Assembly (NCBI GenBank): GCA_032717465.1
Contig: CM064666.1
Location: 4,000,028 to 4,064,027 of the forward strand
Reading direction: 5' to 3'
DNA length: 64,000 nt
Source: Coenobita brevimanus
Lineage: Eukaryota; Arthropoda; Malacostraca; Decapoda; Coenobitidae
In this document: piece after piece, positions 43,191 through 53,200 of the stretch
Position numbering within the stretch: position 1 is the first letter of the stretch
Layout of the letters: each line of letters opens with the position of its first letter
The notes under the pieces: generated by a model
The model's input: only the letters and a program-made list of their open reading frames with translations
Databases searched by the model: none
Told to the model about the DNA's origin: nothing
Program-made: the position numbers and the translations under genes

Positions 43191-43352
43191 ATGCCTATGA
43201 CTCTTCAGACTTTTAAACGCTTTATGTCAAGGTATCTCGGAATGAATGGATCTTGAATTTGGCCGTCTGTTCAGCTTTTATATTTTCTTGGAGGGAACGA
43301 TCTTGCGGGCTTGATATCAAGCGTTTGGTTCCGTGTTCTTGGCGTAAAAAAA
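43191..43352 (+). mobile_element. Jockey-like LINE 3' end, copy 3
   Basis: Reads MPMTLQTFKRFMSRYLGMNG then Ser and stop at 43254-43256. This matches the LQSFKRSVFRHLEMNGS end of the 37746-39488 protein. It is followed by TTGAATTTGGCCGTCTGTTC, TTTTCTTGGAGGGAACGATC and TTTGGTTCCGTGTTC, diverged but collinear with that LINE's 3' untranslated region, and ends at an A run. Confidence 0.7.
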
Positions 43353-43958
43353 ATGATGAAGCCATGGCCGCTGAAGAGTTGCAAGTTATTTCAGACTGAT
43401 TGAGTATACCTCTAATTTTTGTAGTACTTTGCAGATACGTCAAGTTTCCGCTGTGTATGAAGTTTGCCAATTTGTTTGGCAGTCACTCGACACACACATT
43501 AGACAGTGTCCCGGGAGTTAACGTAATGACTTCAGCAGGTATTTCTTGAGATTATGTTCTGTGATCATGTTTGGTTTGCATTAGTTATGGAGTAAAACGC
43601 ATATCAGTTTGACTGGTGGTAAAGGAGAAATTATCAATTTCCACTACATTACCACCAGATTTACCCTTCCTTGCTTTGTTTTTACTAAGGATAACATAAA
43701 AATATATATATCAGGATAATAATAATAAAAAAGAACTGTCCAACTGAAGATTAAACAAAGAAAACAGAGCATGGTAACATAAGGTCGAAATGGGTTATTA
43801 TTATAATAAGCATTAAAATTTAAATGCCTTCTATTCCATAACAGTTGCGAGTTTGACGTCTGTTCATAGAACCTCTTTGTTTTATAATGGCCTCAGGAAT
43901 CACATTCTGAATTGATATGTCAGCTCCTGGGACAAGGCAACACACAAGGAAAACTGTC

Positions 43959-43961
<3 letters not shown>
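43353..43961. other. Unassigned spacer
   Basis: No recognised features. Confidence 0.35.

Positions 43962-44023
<62 letters not shown>
43962..44023. repeat. (GA)n microsatellite
   Basis: About 61 bp of GA. Confidence 0.95.
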
Positions 44024-44025
<2 letters not shown>

Positions 44026-44092
44026 CTGGAAACTCAGCACTGTTCCTTGAGTAACATTCATCACCTGCCTAGCGAGGCCATAATATAACTGG

Positions 44093-44131
<39 letters not shown>

Positions 44132-44217
44132 CTTACCTAATTACCTAATTGTTCTTACCTAATTGTATCTTTACAAGAATGAGTCAAGCTCGTACTGTCC
44201 CGTGTCTTAAACCATAT

Positions 44218-44448
44218 TTATCGTACATATCCTTGAATTTGTGAATTGTTTTGACACACTGTTTCATTCGGTAATGCATTCCAGTGATCAATTACTCTGT
44301 TTGGGAAGCTGAATTTCCTTACGTCTTTATCACCTCTCTTCTTATGCAGTTTTTTGCAGTGTCCTCTTGCTGATGCTTCCCCATATGTTAAGTATTCATT
44401 TATGTATATTTTCTCCTTCCCTGATATGCATTTATATAGCATTATCAT
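44218..44448 (-). pseudogene. CR1b C-terminal fragment
   Basis: A 76-residue frame: MIMLYKCISGKEKIYINEYL, then KKRGDKDVRKFSFPNRVIDH, WNALPNETV. This is the conserved (R)xxxFxxRxxxxWNxLP end of CR1-like RT proteins, one frameshift away from the RT frame. Confidence 0.75.
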
Positions 44449-44603
44449 ATCACCTTTTTTCCTTCTCTCTTGTAGTGTTGGTAGATTCAGTTTATTTAGT
44501 CTTTCTTCGTAGCTTAAATCCCTTAAGCTTGGTATCCATCTTGTAGCGGTCCTTTGAACTTTTTCAATCTTGTCTATCTGTTTTTTGAGATGAGGACTCC
44601 AAA

Positions 44604-45236
44604 CTACTGATGCACACCTAGGTCCTTCTCTCCTTCTGATGTGTGTAGGGTTTTATTTCCTAATGTATAATCCCAATCAGGTCTTTTTCCACTTTTACCA
44701 AACTTGATTACATGACACTTCTCCACATTGAATTCCATTTGCCATGTATTACTCCATTCATGAAGTTTATTTAATTCTTCTTGTAGCTCTTTACAAGAGT
44801 CTGTGTTAGTAATTATCCTTTGTATTTTTACATCATCTGCAAACATATTTAGATAGCTTTCATTTCCAGTGTTACTATCTATATCATTTCTATACACTAA
44901 AAACATGATTGGTGCCAGCACTGAACCCTGTGGTACCCCATTAGTCACTTCTTTCCATGATGAGTAGTTTCCCCTTAGTACTGTTCTCATTTCCCTTTTT
45001 ATGAGAAAATCTTGCATCCAACAAAACAGTTTGCCTCGAGTTTCTCCTTGATGGTACAGTTTCCATAAAAGTCTTTGGTGTGGTACTGTGTCAAATGCTT
45101 TCTTGAAATCTAAATAGATACTGTCCACCCATCCTTCTCTTTCCTGTATTGTGTTTGTTACTCTGTCGTAGTAGCTCAACAGATTAGTAACACATGATTT
45201 TCCTTTTCTGAAACCAAACTGTCTTTCTGTTATCAT
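44604..45236 (-). pseudogene. CR1b reverse transcriptase palm
   Basis: A 210-residue frame starting MITERQFGFRKGKSCVTNLL, with DSIYLDFKKAFDTVPH (catalytic Asp), TNGVPQGSVLAPIMFLVY, LNMFADDVKIQR (both Asp), and FNVEKCHVIKFGK. Catalytic residues are intact. Upstream RT fingers (KKGNRQNPLNYRPVSLTSVV near 45300-45360) are separated by frame changes. Confidence 0.85.
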
Positions 45237-45566
45237 ATTGTGTTCTTCTAGATGATTTACCCAAGCTTTTCTTATAAGCTTTTCTAATACCTTGCTTACA
45301 ACACTGGTCAGTGATACTGGTCGGTAGTTGAGTGGGTTTTGTCTATTCCCTTTCTTGAATAAGGGGACAATATTTTTTTTTTTTTTTTCCCCAAATATCA
45401 GGTAGTTTACCTTGACTTAAGGATTTCTTGAAAATTAAAAATAATGGTTTCTAACTTTGGGTTGTTCCGGATTTTTCTTTTCACTTCCTGCTTAATGCTT
45501 TTTTCTTCCACCCTTGTTTCTAAGTCTTTCTTTACTTTCATCATTTCAGCATACGTGGTTTCCACA

Positions 45567-46010
45567 TCATTTTTGTAGCTTATGCACAACTTCATTCACC
45601 TGTGTTATCTTCTCCTCAATATCACTGCTCTGGTCTATCAGACTGCTTACTTGCCTAATTGTCTCCGTATCATTTTTGAACTCTTCCATAATACTCTCGT
45701 GATTGACTACTGTACTTGCCATTTCACTCATTTTCCTCCTAAGTGTACTCAATTCCACTGTTAATTCACTGATGGTTGTGTCTTTCTTGTTGACCTCCCT
45801 ACATAGTTTTTCTATTTCTTCCTTTTGCAAGTGCATCTGCTTCTTTATTTCATCAATTTCATTTTTGAAAGCCATCTCTAGTTTGTGTACACGTTCAACC
45901 AGTTTATTGTGAGTCTCCATTTCAACCAGTTCTTGGTAGAAATCATCATCTTGCTTTCTACCTTTATCCCTTCTCTTTTCCAAATTTGCTTTACTAAAGT
46001 ATGTGTCCAT
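45567..46010 (-). CDS. CR1b ORF1-type coiled-coil protein
   Basis: 147 residues starting MDTYFSKANLEKRRDKGRKQ. From about residue 30 to 140 a heptad-like pattern rich in Glu, Lys, Leu and Val predicts a long coiled coil (ELVEMETHNKLVERVHKLEM, IDEIKKQMHLQKEEIEKLCR). Such proteins are the first ORF of many LINEs, where they trimerise and bind RNA. No zinc knuckle is visible. A coiled-coil continuation lies at 45407-45595 in another frame, then the RT begins. Confidence 0.6.
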   Translation of the reverse strand: MDTYFSKANLEKRRDKGRKQDDDFYQELVEMETHNKLVERVHKLEMAFKNEIDEIKKQMHLQKEEIEKLCREVNKKDTTISELTVELSTLRRKMSEMASTVVNHESIMEEFKNDTETIRQVSSLIDQSSDIEEKITQVNEVVHKLQK

Positions 46011-46015
46011 TTTGC

Positions 46016-46379
46016 AATACTAAAAGTACGGAGTATTTACATTCCCTGGGGCCTTTGTAGTCTAAACAAACATCAGCTGACTGAACGCATTCTTTCGCCA
46101 CTCGGTTCTCTTTTCTGTTTAAACAAGTCTTTTTTAAACTTTTTATTTTTTATTTATTTTTTAAATAATAAAAAACCATTTAGTCTAACCTGGTACAGAG
46201 CTTGACTCATATAAAGATAGTAATTTAGGTAATGCCACTGGCCGTGCTGGCTCGGTGGAGCGTTGTCGGCGAACGTCTTCACTGCTTGGTCTCTCCTGTG
46301 TGTGTGTGTGTGTGTGATCCAAAAATGTATGAAAAAGAAGTCGGCAAATTGTACCCAAACTTTCTGGGTAGTAGCCAGG
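46016..46379 (+). other. Spacer with weak tRNA-like A box
   Basis: GCCGTGCTGGCTCGGTGGAG at about 46242 resembles a tRNA A-box region (TGGCTCGGTGG, one mismatch), but no B box follows. A short (GT)n is at 46298-46315. Possibly a SINE fragment. Confidence 0.25.
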
Positions 46380-46960
46380 GATATATCGCTTGTTTGTTAA
46401 TAATTTTGGCGAAGCTTCGATGATATGCCTCCGATTGCTAGAGGATTTTGCAAGAGAATGTACTGTACCCTCTAACTTTTTACTTTTAGCTTTCTATTAT
46501 CAATCATTTTCTATCATACTCTCAGTGAAGAGAATGGTTATTTAAATGGAAACTACTAGAAATTCACCAAAGTCCTGTTATGCTCAATGATCTTCAACAA
46601 CATAATACCCCTGACTTCATTCTTGTGAATGCTAGCATTATATTAAACTTAGCAGTAAACAGCGAAATACTAAGACTTTTCGATTTAGTCGAAGCTGCAG
46701 TTTTTACCTCCGATTGACAGAGGATGACTTATCTAGTGTTTAGTGATGGTGGGCGATGCGCATTTCTGGGCGAATGCTTTGACTTTTATTCGGAAGCTAC
46801 AGCATCGAGAATTCATCTGCTTAGCTTTTATATTTGTCATTCTAGTTCATCTTCTTAAGTATGCAATACAATCTGATGTAACCTTGTCATTCTCTGAAAT
46901 ACAAGATTATCTGATTCATAAATGAGACTCGGCTTCCGATTGTCTGGACGTTAAACCAAC
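46380..46960. repeat. Diverged tandem repeat with CCTCCGATTG blocks
   Basis: GGCGAAGCTTCGATGATATG, CCTCCGATTGCTAGAGGA near 46410-46445 recurs as TAGTCGAAGCTGCAG, ACCTCCGATTGACAGAGGAT near 46690-46730, about 280 bp apart. A third CTTCCGATTGTCTGGA is near 46931. The CCTC...GAGG blocks are short inverted repeats. Confidence 0.35.
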
Positions 46961-48035
46961 GAAACCAACAGACTCATTTCTACCCGAATATCTAACATTC
47001 CTCAAACCTGCTCCTCAGGTTGCTTGAGTCTTGTTAGTATCTGTTGGTACAAAGTGGTATAATTCCAGGTGACATCGTTGCTTCTGGTGACGTCGGAGAA
47101 GGTGGCTCAAGGTAAATGTGACTCGTCCTGTGCATTTTAGTTTTCTGGTCATCTCCGTATTTTAACAAAGTATTTTTGTACTTAGTGGAATAATTTAAGT
47201 ATTGTCTGGTTCTTTCTAAAATATTATTAATCCTTTTATGGAATTAGCAAAGTCCTCCGCTGCATTATTCTATATGGTATTTACTGCATGATGCTGGCCA
47301 TGTGTATTTCGCAATAAGAAGCTCTTAATTTGAATTTAGATGTTTTGCTGGTGAAGTTACATGTACCGTATGTAAAGATGGGCGTTTTTACCTCATTTTT
47401 TTTTTCTGTTCCTTATTTTTGATCTGTCAACCTTGTGGTGTGAATTTAACCTCATTCGTTGTACTGTACAAGATGCTTCATACAAGAACTGGTGACCTCC
47501 TGCCTGGATACACTTTCACTCAGGAAGCTGATTTCATTATCGTTCATTTAATATTTACGTTATGAGTTTGCTTATGATAGCTGATGTATTTAGATTTATG
47601 AGAACTGAGCTAACATTTGGCTTCATGGAAAAACTCATCAGTCAAGTAAAAGTTTAAACACAATGGTAAAGTGCATTTTTATATATGCTGCTTTGTCTAC
47701 CAAACCCTCACCAACTCAACTTAATTCATGTATATTGTTGTACGGTTACTGCTTCTCTTAATGTAAGATTAAGACTTTGTAAAAACTGAGTGTACTGTCT
47801 ACTTTGACGACTCTTCTGCAGTCAATAGGCAATGATTTTAACACTGTTCTATTGGGAAAAGGATTAAGGAATTTCAGATGTAATTATAAAGGACTTTAAG
47901 TTCATGACCGAATATTCATGGTTACAGTGTGCCGGTGATATGAGGAAAGGTGAATTGCTCAGTGTATTTATGGAGAGTGTCTTTGATAATGCTGACATTT
48001 ACCACATACATACATACATAAATACATGCATACAT
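46961..48035. other. Unassigned region
   Basis: AT-rich. No recognised coding region or repeat match in the window. Confidence 0.35.

Positions 48036-48116
<81 letters not shown>
48036..48116. repeat. Palindromic (CA)n-(TA)n-(TG)n microsatellite
   Basis: CA at 48036-48052, TA at 48052-48085, TG at 48085-48116. CA on one side and TG on the other make the whole tract self-complementary about its TA centre, so it can fold as a hairpin or cruciform. Confidence 0.9.
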
Positions 48117-48118
<2 letters not shown>

Positions 48119-48774
48119 TGTTCATTAAAACAAAAAGTTTTTAATCAGTGCGTTCTGCCAGTAATGACTTAGGATTCAGAGAAAAGGACAATGGTCGTAC
48201 CACTGGAAGAAACTTGAGAAGTAATTAGAGAGGTACAAAAAGATCGATGCTAGGAATCACTTTAAGAGAGAGGAGAGAATAAGGTTGAACTGGGAAACGG
48301 ATTAGGGTAGACGTAATAAAATTAATTTAAATGAAGAAATGACTGTGGGTGAACTGTATTTGTAGAAGACGCAACAACCGATGGAAAAGGAAAGGAACAG
48401 AGAGTTTTAAAAGACCAAGAGCAACACCAGGAGCTACGTGATGTGATAAAAAAAAAAAAAAACTGAATCACCAATAGTCTATGACAAAAAAAAAAGAAAA
48501 AAAAAAAAGCAAGCGATGAAGGCAAAAAGCTCATCATATATCCTAGGATTCTGGAACTGAAAGAATAAGCACATGATCGAGATAAATGGAATCTTTCAGG
48601 AGAGGTGTATGCCATGCAGTGAAATGTCACAGGCTGATGGTGTATTTATGGATAAAACACAGAACAAACCTAAGTAGTGCATAGCCTAAACAATTCGCAC
48701 ACGTAATTATTACCTGACATCAGGCATATGGGGCAGTTGCATATTTTCAGTGATTTTGGTGATTTGTTTTAAAG
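48117..48774. other. Unassigned spacer with A-rich runs
   Basis: A runs at about 48449-48463 and 48487-48508. No gene is supported. Confidence 0.35.
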
Positions 48775-48895
48775 GCAGGTAGGAGTATCCACCATTCACT
48801 TACTTGCAGTGCTGCCCTAAGATGACTATACAGTGAGTGACTAGCCGAGAGGTTTCGACAACCAGGGAAACGATTTATTTCAGTGGATGGTGTTC
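48775..48895 (+). mobile_element. SINE-like family S, fragment without pyrimidine tract
   Basis: GGCAGGTAGGAGTATCCACC, TTACTTGCAGTGCTGCC, GATGACTATACAGTGAGTGA, CTAGCC, GGAAACGATTTATTTCAGTG: the head and central blocks of family S joined directly, with the pyrimidine-rich middle deleted. Confidence 0.5.
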
Positions 48896-49370
48896 CTGTA
48901 TCAGAATGACACCTGGTGATCTTGTGGGTTTAGGAGATCCAGCCAAACACGAATCAAAAGGGTGTCCATCCTTGAGAGGATTCTGGTTCATTGTTCACAT
49001 AACGACATTCGTTGTGGGCAAGGCAGGGTACCCTCGATATATGGGGCACAGTAGTTTAACTAAAGGCCTCTGCGTTGTTGATGAGGTGGAAAAGGATTTG
49101 AGAGGCAGACAGATAGTTTTGTTAAAGATATTCATTAGTATCCTATTTTATCAAGGCGTTAGAAGTATTTTAACGCCAGCTTGGTGACGACACAATGATT
49201 TCAAGTTTATGCCCGCTAACGCCAGATAGCTTTAATGAACTGAATGTGAATCATACAAGCCTGAACATGCAAACAATATTTTATGACTGATAGAAAGTTT
49301 ACATATATAAAGACGATAGATATTTATAGCCTATGCATTGGTGCTTTGTCCTTTCCTTTCTTCCACCATC
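48896..49370. other. Unassigned spacer
   Basis: A 116-residue open frame (48837-49187) overlaps the SINE fragment and has no recognised motif. Confidence 0.35.
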
Positions 49371-49373
<3 letters not shown>

Positions 49374-49447
<74 letters not shown>

Positions 49448-49464
49448 ACACACACACACACATA

Positions 49465-49526
<62 letters not shown>

Positions 49527-49543
49527 TATTCTCTGCACAGTTC

Positions 49544-49588
<45 letters not shown>

Positions 49589-49648
49589 AACAAACAAACA
49601 AACAACAAAACACAAACAAACACATCGAATTTTACATTTCACAATTCC

Positions 49649-49679
<31 letters not shown>

Positions 49680-49700
49680 CCACACCCACACACACACGGG
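49374..49700. repeat. Compound (CA)n, (TA)n and (AAAC)n microsatellites
   Basis: CA at 49374-49467, TA at 49468-49521, CA at 49550-49582, ACAA-type at 49582-49621, CA at 49650-49700. Two CTTT(T)ACACAC junctions (49545 and 49649) suggest duplication of a short unit including its (CA)n. Confidence 0.9.
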
Positions 49701-49769
49701 CTTCGTTCGGCACGTCTGTCTGATACTCCATTACCCAATCACCATCAATAAGTGCGTCTACGGCGTTTC

Positions 49770-50530
49770 CTTACCCTCTCCTCCACGACCCTCCTCTTCC
49801 CGCTGCTCTCTTGGTTCCTGTCTCTCGCCCTCTTTCATTCTCCTTTTTCCCCTTCCCTCTTACATTTTCCTTTCCTTTCCTGATTTTTCTCCTTCCTCAC
49901 GCCTACATCTTCATTTTTCTCCCTCACTCTTCCACCTGTTCATATTGTCGTCCTCATTATCCTCTTCTCGTTCTTCTTCTTTTTCCTCCTTCTCTTCCGC
50001 CTGGTTTCTTCCCTTCTTCTTCTCTTTGTCTTCTTTTTCTTCCTCGCATCTCCTCCTCTTCCTTCGTATCTTTTTCTTTATCCCCCTATCCTCCCTTTTG
50101 GTGCGCTTCTTCATTTGCATTCATCCTCATCTTCCTCCTCTCCTCTTCCTTCATCTTCCTCATCTTCTCTTTCTTTATCTTCCTCCTCCTCTTGGGCATC
50201 TCTGGTCTTTCCTCCTCTTCTTCTTACTCTTCCTTCTCTTCCGTTTTACCCTCCTTTCTCCGTACCTCCATTTCTTCCACTGCTTGTTCTCTTATACTTC
50301 TTCCACATCATCCTTCACTTCATGCACTCTTTCAATTTCTTCATCTTCTCCCACTCTCTTCTTACTCCTTACTTGTCGTCTTCTTCATTCTTATTCTCCT
50401 TTCCACCCAGTTCTTAATCCTCTCCTCGTTCTCCTCTTTTTCCTCATCTCCCGCATCTTCTTCAGCCTTCTCTTCTCTTCCCTTTTACATGCCCTTTCTT
50501 CTCCTCTTCCTCCTCCTCTTTCTCCGGTTG
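49770..50530. repeat. 760-bp pyrimidine-rich tract
   Basis: The plus strand is almost wholly C and T with words such as CTTCCTCCTCTT. Long Ser/Leu/Phe/Pro frames on plus and Glu/Lys/Arg frames on minus are composition artefacts. A comparable tract lies at 57480-58020. Confidence 0.85.
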
Positions 50531-50741
50531 ACCCATATATAACAATGCTGTTCCATTTCGCTTGACGATTTCCCATGTGCTGCGGGTCTGCCCAGTCAAA
50601 GTTATCAGTGTCCAACCTGTATCATTTATTAATTTCCTGCTACCACTGCCACCCACACCCACACCAGCAGAATAAGCCCTCCCGCAACATACAATATATC
50701 GAACAAGTGTCCAGCAGAGCGCTACAAATCGGCCACATTAT

Positions 50742-50770
50742 GTTTCATACACACACACACACACACACAC

Positions 50771-50837
<67 letters not shown>

Positions 50838-50838
50838 T
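50742..50838. repeat. (CA)n-(TA)n-(CA)n compound microsatellite
   Basis: CA at 50742-50771, ATG, TA to about 50820, CA to 50837. Unlike the tract at 48036 it is a direct, not inverted, arrangement. Confidence 0.9.
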
Positions 50839-51099
50839 TTAAAATGTGTACTTTATAGAAGACCCCAATTTGCTGATACAGAACTGGCGACAGGGCAAAG
50901 ACATGTATTTTAAGACAGACAAATAATGAAGATTATGTTCAGATCTTTAAATAGGGTCAGTCATGGTAGATTAATCTCAGTAAAGTGAAGATGCTGGACA
51001 CTAAAAGGCAAGAGGATGAAACCAGCTACGCTATATTATGAGAAATTGATATTAATGTAAGCTAAAAAATTACTAAGGATTTTTTTTTTCTTTTTTATG

Positions 51100-51190
51100 T
51101 GTCCGACTCTGGGCATAGACTTCACAGCCTGCTTCCAAGGCCCAGTAGTCCTCCTTCATACTATACACCTCTACATGTCACCACTTCGGG
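51100..51190 (+). repeat. Repeat family X, diverged partial copy
   Basis: TCCGACTCTGGGCATAGACT, TCACAGCCTGCTTCCAAGGC, CCAGTAGTCC is collinear with the starts of family X at 59070 (TCCGACTTTGTGTATACAGT, AGCCCCTTGCCTTGGGTCCA) and 62578. Only the first 90 bp match. Confidence 0.45.
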
Positions 51191-51439
51191 GCTAACACCC
51201 ACCGTCCATACTGCATAAATGCTAGGGCTGTCTCATACAGGACTGGTGTATTGGTATTAGCGGGGGTATTTTTACTACATGTCGGCGGGTCTTCTGGTAG
51301 ATCAGTGAAGTCTGTTTTTATCAAATTCAAATCCTTAAACTGTTCCCTGCACCAGCGAGGGTCTGAATTGTAATGCATTGTCTGGAAATAAGCATACATT
51401 GTACCGAGGCTGTTAAGAAATAAGGATTCAAATGTAAAT

Positions 51440-52085
51440 CATCATAAAGTAGATTAGAATAATCATCCTTAACTTGTATAAATCTCTTGTTAATCCACAT
51501 TTGGAGTATTTTGCCCAGTCCTGTCCACCATATTACAAGAGAGATGTGAGGAAACTTGAGGGCGTATGGCGAAGGGTGATAAACATGATACTTGAGGGAG
51601 AGATAAATCATCTATCTATCTAACTATTGCCAGACGCCATAATCTCGTAAGGGGTGGCCATTTGACTCTGAGTTATGTGTTTTACAGGGAGGGGCACTAA
51701 CCCTCCACCAACCCACTTGTTGACACGTAGGGAGCACGTATGGTTTGGTTATATGGTTACCACCCAGCGTTGTAAATGGTAAATCATACGACGATTATTT
51801 AGAAGAAATGAATCTGTTTATCTCATATCTAAGCGCAGGCTACGGGAGATTTTAAGCCAAACATTTAAAAATCTTCAAAGGACCAAGAAATATGGCAGTA
51901 GAAAATGTACGGTTGATAAAGTCATTTAAAATACAGATAATGGTCAAAACTTTGCTGGGTAACGTATGTAGTTCTTTGAAACTAAACTTTATTCTCTTCA
52001 CCAAACTGTGCATGTATGGAACAAACTGACCTTCAGTGTGATAAAATACAATACACTAAGACCATGTACAAATAATTTTCATAAT
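51440..52085 (+). pseudogene. CR1-like LINE fragment (CR1c), interrupted by SINE S
   Basis: Before the insertion: LYKSLVNPHLEYFAQSCPPY, YKRDVRKLEGVWRRVINMIL. After it: SYDDYLEEMNLF, then ISKRRLRE-like and FKTFKG-like blocks in shifting frames. The LVxPxLEY...W.P...D...LE.VQRR order is the post-catalytic RT region of CR1 elements. Plus-strand, decayed and lacking the RT catalytic motifs. Confidence 0.65.
51612..51779 (-). mobile_element. SINE-like family S, copy 5, with 8-bp target-site duplication
   Basis: Minus-strand, 5'-truncated copy: GATA-type tail at the left (CTATCTATCTAACTATTGCC), then CAGACGCCATAATCTCGTAA, GGGGTGGCCATTTGACTCTG, TGTTGACACGTAGGGAGC, GGTTACCACCCAGC. It is flanked by TAAATCAT at 51604-51611 and 51780-51787, an exact 8-bp duplication splitting the CR1c protein. 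This is direct evidence that family S moves by retrotransposition. Confidence 0.85.
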
Positions 52086-52209
52086 TATTTGACTTCTTGT
52101 TCTAAATAAGTTGATTATATATTAATACCTTTCTGAAGTGTCATGTTTTCCATAGTAGAAAGTATGGAGGACACAAGAGCAGGTCAGTATCGATATCTAC
52201 TTAATACTG

Positions 52210-52990
52210 AACTGATTACCTGGCCTGGACGGGGTCCGACGAAGAATTGTTTTTGGTCGTTTGTTTTTTTGTTTCGCTGTTTGTTAGCAACACTACGGAA
52301 AAACAGCTGAATGAAATTACATGAAACTTTCAGGATATGTGGGCACTTGTCCCCAAAGAAAGTGATTAAATTTTGGAGGTAACTGAGTGACCATGAAAGG
52401 GCAAAATCAAGGTCACGGATTTTCATAGGGCTATAACTTGAAAACGGTTGAAGATAGAGATATTCACTATAGGAACACAAGGAACTCGCAATATGGGCTT
52501 TCATTTGGCACCAAGACCTTTGACCTTGAATGAACCTGAAAGGTCAAACTCAAGGTCACGGCTACTCGGGGGGCTGTAACTCGAAACTGGCTGAAGATAG
52601 ACATTTACAATTATCAACATATAGGAAATCCCATATGGTTTTTTAATTGGTACCTTGACCTTTGACGGTAAGTAACCTTGAAAGGTCAAACTCAAGGTCA
52701 CGCATATTCAGGGGCTATAACTCGAAGCTCGTTAAAGATAGAGATATTTACTGTTACCATGACATAGGTGGTCTCATATGGGCTTTCATTTGGGAACATG
52801 ACCTTTGACCTTTAGTGGCCTTGAAAGGGCAAACGCAAGATCACGGATTTTCAGAGGGTGTTACTTGAATACACTTGCGCCATTTAGCTTAGACTTCAAT
52901 TATGCACTGATGCTAAATGGCAGAAACGAGTCAGTACTAATAGCAATTAAATGTCTGCTGTTGGACGAGGTTTGTCGTGCCTGGCATCAC
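52210..52990 (+). repeat. Second half-site array, four units of about 140 bp
   Basis: Head with GGTCCGACGAAGAATTG and TTTGTTTTTTTGTTTCGCTG, GTTAGCAACA. Four units then follow with (TGACCTTTGACC), AAAGGTCAAACTCAAGGTCA, CGG, GGGGCTGTAACTCGAAACTG, AAGATAGA. CAAGGTCACG or a variant occurs near 52408, 52549, 52691 and 52838. A tail has AATGTCTGCTGTTGGACGAG. It is the same general class as 40150-41635 and, in its head, 20417-20787. Confidence 0.7.
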
Positions 52991-53200
52991 TTGTTTTACT
53001 TCTTGTTTCATGTCAGATAGTGGATAAAATGATTTCCATCCGTTTTCTATAAATATTCCATTACAACTTTTCCTATCTACCTATCTATTACCAGACACCT
53101 TAATCCCGTACGGGGTGGCCGCAAACAGATCGCCTCCACGTCGCCCTGTCCCCCGCTATTTCACTGCCCTGCTCCCAACTCACATCCCCCGCTCTCATAT

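Larger units (their letters stand above)
44094..46015 (-). mobile_element. CR1-like LINE (CR1b): coiled-coil ORF joined to RT, no endonuclease
   Basis: The minus-strand element starts near 46015 with a coiled-coil ORF, passes into RT at about 45420, and ends with a tail whose reverse complement reads AATTAGGTAAGAACAATTAG, then (CA)n (plus-strand GT at 44094-44130). A LINE of this type would carry an endonuclease between the two proteins. Here it is missing, so an internal deletion is inferred near 45420-45600. Confidence 0.75.

Noticed and set aside
49890..50560. Serine-rich secreted or membrane protein
   Set aside because: Overlapping frames in all three phases stay open because of pyrimidine bias, so no single frame is favoured.
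49333..50565. 410-residue plus-strand frame
   Set aside because: Consists of (CA)n, (TA)n and pyrimidine-tract translation. No domain.
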